From the NCBI GenBank assembly GCA_040758525.1, contig JBFLVQ010000326.1, positions 1 through 10,213 of the forward strand: a stretch of 10,213 nt of DNA, given 5' to 3'. Both the position numbers and the translations under genes were made by a program. Positions 1 to 5,426 of the stretch are shown here, one piece after another (within the stretch, counting starts at the first letter, position 1; each line of letters starts with the position of its first letter). The stretch is from JBFLVQ01 sp040758525 (GTDB taxonomy: Bacteria > Acidobacteriota > Blastocatellia > Chloracidobacteriales > JADJPF01). The notes under the pieces were generated by a model. That model did not search any database. It had not been told where the DNA came from and saw nothing but the letters and a program-made list of their open reading frames with translations.

Positions 1-648
1 ATGAATTTAAGTGAGAGACCGGCAGGGATAACAAAGCTGATAGCTGGGCGGTTATGTTTAGATTTCGTCAATAGTGTTTATGCACGAGTGATTGATATGG
101 CGATAGAGAAAAATAATATTAGCAGTGACAAAATAAACGACTACATTGATCTACTGGCTTGGAGTGAACATGTGGGATTGCTAACCGAGGCAGAGGCACA
201 GACACTGGTACGAGAGGCTCGTCAGTATGAAAAAGAGGCTACCAATGTATTAAACCGGGCCATTGAGTTACGTGAAGCGATCTACCGTATTTGTAAAGCG
301 ATCATTATTAAAGAGCAACCACGCACATACGATATTGATCGGTTAAATGAGGAGATTGATGTAGCGTATCGTCATCAACGCCTAGTCAGTATTAAAGGCA
401 GTTTCACTTGGCAATGGGATAGATCTAAGACGGCATTGGATCGTATGCTCTGGTCGATTGCCGATTCTGCGGCAGAACTGCTGACCCTAGGTGATCTAAC
501 ACGCTTACGTGAATGTGGCGGGGAAAACTGTGGCTGGCTCTTTGAGGATACCAGCCGCAATCGTAGTCGTCAGTGGTGTGATATGCAAGATTGTGGCAAT
601 CTTGCCAAGGTGCGCCGTTTTCGCTCACGAAAAAATAGCTCCAAATAG
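1..648 (+). CDS. CGNR zinc-finger / ABATE-domain protein, putative transcriptional regulator
   Basis: This 215-residue protein has the two-part layout of the CGNR family. The N-terminal part opens with GRLCLDFVNS (residues 16-25), which matches the start of the ABATE domain, a putative ligand-binding or stress-sensing module. The C-terminal zinc finger spans about residues 169-210, with cysteines at 172, 177, 193 and 198 and the typical stretches CGWLFEDTSRNRSRQWCD and AKVRRFR. These proteins are thought to be cytoplasmic transcription regulators, but few have been tested. The family's namesake CGNR motif reads CGNL here (residues 198-201); Leu201 is encoded by ctt at 601-603, one base from the Arg codon cgt. 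The ATG at position 1 is a sensible start because the conserved region begins at residue 16, but the window edge hides any ribosome site or earlier start. The gene is convergent with the next one, with 31 bp between them. The family call is firm; the target genes are unknown. Confidence 0.88.
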   Translation: MNLSERPAGITKLIAGRLCLDFVNSVYARVIDMAIEKNNISSDKINDYIDLLAWSEHVGLLTEAEAQTLVREARQYEKEATNVLNRAIELREAIYRICKAIIIKEQPRTYDIDRLNEEIDVAYRHQRLVSIKGSFTWQWDRSKTALDRMLWSIADSAAELLTLGDLTRLRECGGENCGWLFEDTSRNRSRQWCDMQDCGNLAKVRRFRSRKNSSK

Positions 649-661
649 ATTGAATAGATTG
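644..661 (+). repeat. Perfect tandem 9-bp repeat creating a double stop codon
   Basis: AATAGATTG occurs twice back to back, at 644-652 and 653-661. The first copy carries the TAG stop of the CGNR gene (646-648), and because the unit is 9 bp the second TAG (655-657) is in frame, giving a backup stop. The remaining 31-bp convergent gap shows no clear terminator hairpin. This is probably a small slippage duplication. Confidence 0.7.
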
Positions 662-679
662 ATCTGGGCTTGAGAGAAT

Positions 680-2977
680 TCAGTGAAAATCTTTTATTAA
701 AACCACATCACTGGTAGCAATCCCACGTGTGCAGGCGAGATGTTTGCCATCACGCGACCATTCAAAATTGAAGATCTGATTCTCTCTGAAATCAGTCAAC
801 GGTTTTGGTGCGTCACCGTCTAATGGCAATCTCCAAATATTAGATATACCATTATTATTATCGTAGTATGCCAGTGCCTGGCTATCAGGTGTCCAGCGAA
901 AGAATACCGTACTTGATGAGCGTACTGCGGTCAGGGGTATATCAAAAATCTTTCTATCTTTTTGCGAATCATCAATAGGAATTATTGCTCCTCTTAGTTT
1001 CTGCGGAGTTGCTGTTTCATCCCAATAAGAGAAGGCCAATTGCTTTCCATCCGGTGAGATAGTGGGAGCATAAGAGTGAAATTCGGTCAACTTTATCGGT
1101 TCGCCACCCTTAATTGACATTCTCCAGACTTCTATCTCATGAGTGGTTAGGTAAACGAATGTTTGATCTGTAGGAGAACAATTGGGCCACCATTCCCCCA
1201 TTCCATCGGTAAGCTGTTGAGGATTCTTGCCATCAATATCAATTCTCCAAATATGTGGAATACCTGTTTGCAAAGAGGTATAGAGAAGATATTTTCCATC
1301 TGCAGAAACACAAGGAAGGATCTCATCACCAAGACTGGTAGTCAACTGTTTCTTATTACTACCATCCTTATCCATAATCCATATGTCATAATCCTGACTC
1401 TCCATAGACACATAAACTATTCTTCCATCCGGAGTCCAGGAGAGGCCAAAGCCTTCATACTTACTTGAAGTGATCTTGCGAGCATCATTAATATTATCGC
1501 TTGAGGCTAGCCATATATTAAAGACCCTATCTTCTTGTACACTTACCAGAGCAGACGAGTCTGCTGTCATACTCACACCGCTATAATCATTGACATCATT
1601 ACTAATCTGTCTTATTTCACCATCTGGATAAGATAAGAACCATAGTTGAAAATGGCTTTCTAGCTGATCTTTAGCAGTGATAACCAGTCCCCTACCATCT
1701 GAATGCCAGGCCAAACCTTTTATCCCAAGCCACTTTTCCGTGGTAAGCAATCTTTCCGATCCACTCTCTAAAGAGACAACGATAATCTGTGTATAATTGA
1801 GACCTTGTTCTCCGCCACCAGTAGCACAGGCAATAAGTTTTCCATCTGGTGACCAGGCTGGTTGCCAAAAAGATCCTGAACTATGTTCTCGCCTGGCCAG
1901 TGTACGCTCTTGTGTGCCATCAATATTAGCGACTATTAACGTCTGTGCTCGCTCTTTTGCATAACCACGTACAAAAGCGATCGCTCTACCATCTGGAGAG
2001 ATAGCAAGAGTTGGCATTACATCTTCAATTATTTTGCTAGCACTCCCTCCTAGTACAGATATTCGATGAATTACACCAACATGCTTTTTATCCCAAATAT
2101 TGTAGTAAATATAATTACTATCAGGTGAGAAGGCTAAACCTTGATAACTAACATTGGCAGGAGAGATTATTTGTAAACTGCTATTAGTGTTTACCTGTCT
2201 AATCCAAAGCGATTGTTGTCCGGTATCTTCAACATAAGCAATATATTTTTCATCTGGTGAGATAACCGCGTTGATGACTTTGCCGGAACTGGTGAACTTG
2301 GTAACTTTCATCTTCTGTATAGGATTTATCGAGATATCCCGCCAGAGGTAGTGTTGTATAACAAAGACGATTGCCATGAGCACAACAACTATAATTGATA
2401 AGAATATGTATCTGCTTACAGTAAACTGTTTATCGCGATTGCCGGTAATAGCAGTTGAGGGATTCGGAGCAATGATCTGCTCTAAAGAAACATCCTGTTT
2501 ATTAGTTGCTTCAGCCACGCTATAGGCATTATTGGTAAGACTAGTTATCTGTAGCGATTCTTGATGTGACGCTACTTTAGCATTAGTTGGTTGGTTAATC
2601 TCTTCCTCGTTCTGATCTTGCTCATCTATCAGGGGGCTATCTTTATCAAAAATCTCTCTTACCTCAGCGACGAACCGATAACCTTGTTTGGGGATAGTTT
2701 GAATGTACTGGTGATCGGAAGGGCCTTCTCCTAGTATCTTTCTTAAAACGGAGATATTTCTTGTCAGGCTACCCTCTTCAACAAAGGTATCAGGCCAGAT
2801 CTCTCTCATCAGATCTTCTTTTTTGACAAGCTGTCCACTATTGCGAACAAGTATCAGGAGTGTCTCAAAAGCCTTGTTAGTTAGGGGAATTACTTTTCCA
2901 TTATGTAATAAAACACGTCTTGTGCCATCTAGACAGAACGGACCGAATACATAAAACTGCTTTACTTGTAAGCTCAT
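680..2977 (-). CDS. Membrane-anchored winged-helix regulator with PD40/TolB-like propeller domain
   Basis: The 765-residue protein has three parts. Residues about 8-105 form an OmpR/CadC-type winged-helix DNA-binding domain (Trans_reg_C), seen in FGPFCLD, LTNKAFETLLILV, REIWPDTFVEEGSLTRNISV and IQTIPKQGYRFVAEV. A polar, Gln/Asn/Glu-rich linker (about 110-188) leads to one transmembrane helix (about 189-211). Residues about 220-765 carry roughly a dozen PD40/WD40-like repeats spaced about 40-55 residues apart, with cores such as ISPDGRAIAF (326), WSPDGKLIAC (375), WTPDGRIVYV (514) and ISPDGKQLAF (640). Twelve units would suit one or two beta-propellers. By analogy with CadC/ToxR-type one-component regulators, the N-terminus should bind DNA in the cytoplasm while the propeller senses something in the periplasm; this topology is inferred. 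The layout is common in Acidobacteriota but its ligands are unknown. The gene is divergent from the amylase gene, which is the best clue to a target. No clear Shine-Dalgarno site precedes the ATG. Confidence 0.9.
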   Translation of the reverse strand: MSLQVKQFYVFGPFCLDGTRRVLLHNGKVIPLTNKAFETLLILVRNSGQLVKKEDLMREIWPDTFVEEGSLTRNISVLRKILGEGPSDHQYIQTIPKQGYRFVAEVREIFDKDSPLIDEQDQNEEEINQPTNAKVASHQESLQITSLTNNAYSVAEATNKQDVSLEQIIAPNPSTAITGNRDKQFTVSRYIFLSIIVVVLMAIVFVIQHYLWRDISINPIQKMKVTKFTSSGKVINAVISPDEKYIAYVEDTGQQSLWIRQVNTNSSLQIISPANVSYQGLAFSPDSNYIYYNIWDKKHVGVIHRISVLGGSASKIIEDVMPTLAISPDGRAIAFVRGYAKERAQTLIVANIDGTQERTLARREHSSGSFWQPAWSPDGKLIACATGGGEQGLNYTQIIVVSLESGSERLLTTEKWLGIKGLAWHSDGRGLVITAKDQLESHFQLWFLSYPDGEIRQISNDVNDYSGVSMTADSSALVSVQEDRVFNIWLASSDNINDARKITSSKYEGFGLSWTPDGRIVYVSMESQDYDIWIMDKDGSNKKQLTTSLGDEILPCVSADGKYLLYTSLQTGIPHIWRIDIDGKNPQQLTDGMGEWWPNCSPTDQTFVYLTTHEIEVWRMSIKGGEPIKLTEFHSYAPTISPDGKQLAFSYWDETATPQKLRGAIIPIDDSQKDRKIFDIPLTAVRSSSTVFFRWTPDSQALAYYDNNNGISNIWRLPLDGDAPKPLTDFRENQIFNFEWSRDGKHLACTRGIATSDVVLIKDFH

Positions 2978-2983
2978 AGCTGC

Positions 2984-3006
2984 TGTAACAATTTGTAATA
3001 ATTTGT
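2984..3006. repeat. AT-rich tandem repeat with 10-bp period next to the regulator start codon
   Basis: On the plus strand TGTAACAATT (2984-2993) is followed directly by TGTAATAATT (2994-3003) and a further TGT (3004-3006), so about 2.3 units with one mismatch. The period is close to one DNA helical turn, like the direct half-sites bound by OmpR/PhoB-type winged helices. It lies 6-29 bp upstream of the regulator's ATG, where a Shine-Dalgarno site would be expected but is not seen. It could be an autoregulatory operator or simple AT-rich sequence. Confidence 0.5.
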
Positions 3007-3116
3007 CAGCTTATACTTTCAGGTTTTGAAAAGATTTCCCAACAAAATTTGTAGTATATTTTGCCAACAACGTAAAAGCTAACGGATTACCAAGCTCAAA
3101 AAGCTGGTCGGGATAA

Positions 3117-3145
3117 ATTATAGTTATGGCTAATAGCTAAGGCAA
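3117..3145 (-). promoter_or_regulatory. Candidate sigma70 promoter for the winged-helix regulator
   Basis: Read on the minus strand, TTGCCT (3145-3140) is followed after exactly 17 bp by a perfect TATAAT (3122-3117). The -35 matches TTGACA at four of six positions. Transcription would start near 3110, leaving a leader of about 130 nt before the ATG at 2977. The spacer holds the small odd palindrome GCTA-A-TAGC (plus strand 3129-3137), and one copy of the TAAGGCAATA repeat covers the -35 box. Called by eye only. Confidence 0.5.
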
Positions 3146-3179
3146 TACTACGTCATACAGGTTTTACAGTAAGGCAATA
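3138..3179. repeat. Pair of perfect 10-bp direct repeats TAAGGCAATA, candidate operator
   Basis: TAAGGCAATA occurs at 3138-3147 and 3170-3179, with starts 32 bp apart, about three helical turns, so both copies face the same side of the DNA. On the minus strand the unit reads TATTGCCTTA; the proximal copy contains the -35 hexamer of the regulator's predicted promoter and the distal copy lies just upstream of it. Direct repeats of this kind are typical of OmpR-family binding sites, so the regulator itself is the first candidate to bind here. Confidence 0.5.
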
Positions 3180-3232
3180 ACGGCTCATCTAGAACATATT
3201 TTAACTGCCAAGACCAGCCTATTTATCTTAGT

Positions 3233-3237
3233 GGAGG
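3233..3237 (+). promoter_or_regulatory. Ribosome binding site of the alpha-amylase gene
   Basis: GGAGG lies 9 nt before the ATG at 3247. It is a strong Shine-Dalgarno match and fixes that start, which also opens a clear signal peptide. Confidence 0.85.
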
Positions 3238-3246
3238 AAGCGAAGT

Positions 3247-4974
3247 ATGAAAAAGGAGATAGTTAGCACGTTTTGGGTGCTATTACTCTTAACCTCCTTG
3301 CTAGGAAGCAGAGTATTGGTAAGCGCCCAGGAGATAGCAACAGGCATACAATCCGGCAACATTAATGCTTTGGGTATGCAAGCTGGCTCAACAGATATAA
3401 TGCTGCAGGGCTTCTATTGGCAATGCAAAAATAATGGTCAGCATGGCGACTGGTACGACCTGCTGATTGCAAAAGCTGACGATATCAAAGAGACCGGCAT
3501 AACCATGATATGGTTCCCCCCTGCATCCAAGACACCCAGGTGGGATATAGGCGAAGGCGGCGATCAATACTCGGCGGTAGGCTATGTGCCTATGGACTAT
3601 TATGACCTGGGTGAATATAGGCAATGGATACAGGATGGCTATCCCAATTACACAGGCAATTGGTATCAACATACCGGCAGCGAGACACTTTACGGCAGTC
3701 TTGGGGAATTACAGACAGCGATTAATGCATTTCACAATAGAGGTATTAAAGTACTTGCCGATCTAGTGCTGAACCATCGTGGTCCCCGCCAGAAGAATCA
3801 GTGTGGTGAAACAATCAGTTGGCTGGACAATCTAGGCCAAGTTGCCAGTGGCAAGATGTTATGGGGAAATTACTATGACTGCAATCCACCCGAGATCTGG
3901 AGCGGCGATGGTGGCAGCGGTAGCGATGATGGCGAGACCGGGTTTGGCCCCAATGTTTCACATCAAAATGCCAATGTGAAGAATCAATTTAAGGAATGGC
4001 TAGGTTGGCTAAGAAATAGTATTGGCTTTGATGGTTGGAGATACGATTATGTTAAGGGATTCTCACCAACTCATATCAAAGATTACAATGACTCCACTAA
4101 CCCATACTGGTCTGTAGGAGAATTTTTTGATGGCAATACTAACGCTATAGTAAATTGGATAAACAGTACACATATAGATAATGCAAAGCGATCAACGGCT
4201 TTCGATTTTCCTACCAAATTTATCCTAACAAACAATTTTGGTACAGATAACTATTCTGCGTTGGCGAGTCTGCCAGGGTTAATAGGTAGATGGCCGGAAA
4301 AGGCAGTCTCCTTTTTAGACAATCATGACACACATCCACCGCATGAGAACCCCCAAGCATTCCCAGACAGCCGACTCTTGGAAGGTTATGCTTATATACT
4401 TACACACCCTGGGGTACCATGTATCTTCTGGCAACATTTCTATGAGAAATCGCCCACAGTACACAACAAAATAAAAGAGCTTGCCCAGATACGTAAAGAA
4501 CAAGGGATAACCAATACCTCTTCAGTAAAAATATTACGTGCTCAACAGGGTCTATATGCCGCAGAAGTGGATGGGAAGTTAGTGGTAAAGCTGGGCCCAA
4601 ACACCTGGCAGCCTAGTGATGCTGGTCTCTCCGGATATACACTGAGAACAGAATTTGGCAACTATAAAATCTGGGTAAAAGGCGATACTCCACCACCCAA
4701 TAATGTTGTTACCACTTTCCGTATACACAAAGATGTCGGTTTTGGCAATTTTGTTGCGATTAGAGGAAGCCTCCCCCAATTAAGCAATTGGGGCGCACCT
4801 GGGAGAGCCGGTAATTGGACAACAGGAAATATCTGGATCTACACAACAACAGAAATTCCCTTGGGTCAGCCTTTTGAATGGAAATCACTGAAGAATGATG
4901 CCATCTGGGAATCGGGTGGTAATCACTATGGGGTAGGCGGTGGAACATATGACATCTATCCCAATGGATACTAA
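3247..4974 (+). CDS. Secreted alpha-amylase (GH13) with C-terminal CBM20-like starch-binding domain
   Basis: This 575-residue enzyme should cleave internal alpha-1,4-glucosidic bonds of starch or glycogen outside the inner membrane. Residues 1-27 form a Sec signal peptide with likely cleavage at VSA/QE. The GH13 barrel spans about residues 50-400 and keeps all four conserved regions: ADLVLNH (171-177), GFDGWRYDYVKG (260-271, nucleophile Asp267), VGEFFD (290-295, acid/base Glu292) and FLDNHDT (356-362, Asp361). KG after the nucleophile, together with GYVPMDYYDLGEYRQ and VASGK, recalls the archaeal GH13_7 and plant GH13_6 amylases; subfamily is judged from memory. A domain C-like part (about 400-478) and a short Pro-rich linker (TPPPNN, 481-486) precede a CBM20-like module (about 487-575) with FRIHKDVGFGNFVAIRGSLPQLSNWG-type and WESGGN features. 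The enzyme looks intact. Its regulation is unknown, but the divergent membrane regulator is a candidate. The nearest downstream gene is an outer-membrane receptor on the same strand. Confidence 0.95.
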   Translation: MKKEIVSTFWVLLLLTSLLGSRVLVSAQEIATGIQSGNINALGMQAGSTDIMLQGFYWQCKNNGQHGDWYDLLIAKADDIKETGITMIWFPPASKTPRWDIGEGGDQYSAVGYVPMDYYDLGEYRQWIQDGYPNYTGNWYQHTGSETLYGSLGELQTAINAFHNRGIKVLADLVLNHRGPRQKNQCGETISWLDNLGQVASGKMLWGNYYDCNPPEIWSGDGGSGSDDGETGFGPNVSHQNANVKNQFKEWLGWLRNSIGFDGWRYDYVKGFSPTHIKDYNDSTNPYWSVGEFFDGNTNAIVNWINSTHIDNAKRSTAFDFPTKFILTNNFGTDNYSALASLPGLIGRWPEKAVSFLDNHDTHPPHENPQAFPDSRLLEGYAYILTHPGVPCIFWQHFYEKSPTVHNKIKELAQIRKEQGITNTSSVKILRAQQGLYAAEVDGKLVVKLGPNTWQPSDAGLSGYTLRTEFGNYKIWVKGDTPPPNNVVTTFRIHKDVGFGNFVAIRGSLPQLSNWGAPGRAGNWTTGNIWIYTTTEIPLGQPFEWKSLKNDAIWESGGNHYGVGGGTYDIYPNGY

Positions 4975-5052
4975 TTTGGAGAAGTCGTCTTAAAGATACA
5001 GGCAACTGGTCTGCGCTTCTTTCATAACCAACTTTCGTGATCGAATTGTGAG

Positions 5053-5167
5053 ACTAGACCCGCTAAGGGTTGGCTGAGACAAATCTGGAAGAATATATCA
5101 AAACCCAAGTTAATCTAGGGATCAGCTAGTTACTCTAGAGTAACTAGACCCTTGTGCCTGGGTTGGC
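5053..5167 (+). repeat. Duplicated ACTAGACCC...GGGTTGGC unit
   Basis: The first unit has ACTAGACCC at 5053-5061 and GGGTTGGC at 5067-5074 (5-nt gap). The second has ACTAGACCC at 5143-5151 and GGGTTGGC at 5160-5167 (8-nt gap). Both arms are exact copies while the gap differs, and within each unit ACCC can pair with GGGT. An AACCC at 5102-5106 lies between the units and could pair with GGGTT of either one, so alternative RNA folds are possible. Function unknown. Confidence 0.6.
5126..5147. repeat. Perfect 22-bp palindrome
   Basis: The half-site CTAGTTACTCT (5126-5136) is followed with no gap by its exact reverse complement (5137-5147). A perfect 11+11 palindrome suggests a site for a dimeric DNA-binding protein. 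As RNA it could fold only with a loop taken from its centre. Outer bases add partial pairing (AGGG 5117-5120 with CCCT 5149-5152), and its right end overlaps the second ACTAGACCC unit. Confidence 0.75.
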
Positions 5168-5227
5168 GCTACCATATGCCTCTCTAAATGGAGGTTGATT
5201 TTGGCAAATCTCAGCCTATCAATATCG

Positions 5228-5250
5228 CTACACTTTTCATAAAAGTGTAG
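5228..5250. repeat. Hairpin with perfect 10-bp stem and 3-nt loop
   Basis: CTACACTTTT (5228-5237), loop CAT, then AAAAGTGTAG (5241-5250). The stem is perfect but AT-rich at the loop end, and no T-run follows on either strand, so it does not look like a Rho-independent terminator. It lies 177 bp before the receptor start codon, and could be an mRNA structure or a protein site. Confidence 0.65.
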
Positions 5251-5413
5251 TAGAGCACTGGATGAAATATATCTGTAAGTAGAAACCGGGATTTCCAGCT
5301 CAATCTTCAAAAGCGATTGTTAAAACCAACTAACTCTCACAGTGAACTAACTGAATTTCTTGCTTGGGTAGGGAATGGAATGGTTTTCGATCTTTCTATC
5401 ATACTGACACTTT

Positions 5414-5420
5414 AGGAGGA
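5414..5420 (+). promoter_or_regulatory. Ribosome binding site that fixes the receptor start at 5427
   Basis: AGGAGGA lies 6 nt before ATG 5427. The reading frame is open further upstream from a TTG at 5364, but that would place 21 polar residues ahead of the signal peptide and has no comparable site. The ATG at 5427 gives a normal signal peptide directly. Confidence 0.85.
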
Positions 5421-5426
5421 TTACCG

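Larger units (their letters stand above)
2978..3246. promoter_or_regulatory. Divergent intergenic region between the regulator and alpha-amylase genes
   Basis: This 269-bp gap must hold the 5' signals of both the minus-strand regulator and the plus-strand amylase gene. It contains a sigma70-like promoter for the regulator (3117-3145), two copies of TAAGGCAATA, an AT-rich 10-bp-period tandem repeat (2984-3006) and a small odd palindrome ACAAA-A-TTTGT (3042-3052). TACAG occurs twice at 3156-3160 and 3165-3169. No convincing plus-strand promoter was found: TTTACA at 3163-3168 is a fair -35 but has no good -10 at 16-18 bp, and TATAGT at 3119-3124 is a fair -10 with a weak -35. The amylase promoter may therefore need an activator, which would fit the neighbouring winged-helix protein, but this is inference. 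Confidence 0.65.
4975..5426 (+). other. 452-bp structured intergenic region between amylase and receptor genes
   Basis: No credible gene was found in this stretch. It is unusually rich in symmetry: a duplicated ACTAGACCC/GGGTTGGC unit (5053-5074 and 5143-5167), a perfect 22-bp palindrome (5126-5147), a 10-bp-stem hairpin (5228-5250) and a short direct repeat AACTAACT (5328-5335 and 5345-5352). None of the hairpins is followed by a T-run, so none is a classical intrinsic terminator for the amylase mRNA. No convincing sigma70 promoter for the receptor gene was recognised. The region could be a regulatory leader, a binding region for a dimeric protein, or processed mRNA spacer. Confidence 0.6.

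Noticed and set aside
1163..1468. Plus-strand 101-codon frame opposite the PD40 regulator gene
   Set aside because: It is antisense to conserved propeller repeats; its openness follows from the codon pattern of the real gene.
3163..3191. TTTACA as the -35 of an amylase promoter
   Set aside because: The hexamer is good, but at 16-18 bp spacing no -10 has more than about two or three matches, so it was not called.
5122..5310. Minus-strand 62-codon frame in the intergenic region
   Set aside because: It begins with TTG, lacks a recognisable family or ribosome site, and runs through the palindrome and hairpin, so its sequence is explained by those repeats.
5364..5426. Upstream in-frame extension of the receptor gene from a TTG start
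   Set aside because: It would add 21 polar residues before the signal peptide and has no good ribosome site, whereas ATG 5427 has AGGAGGA 6 nt upstream.
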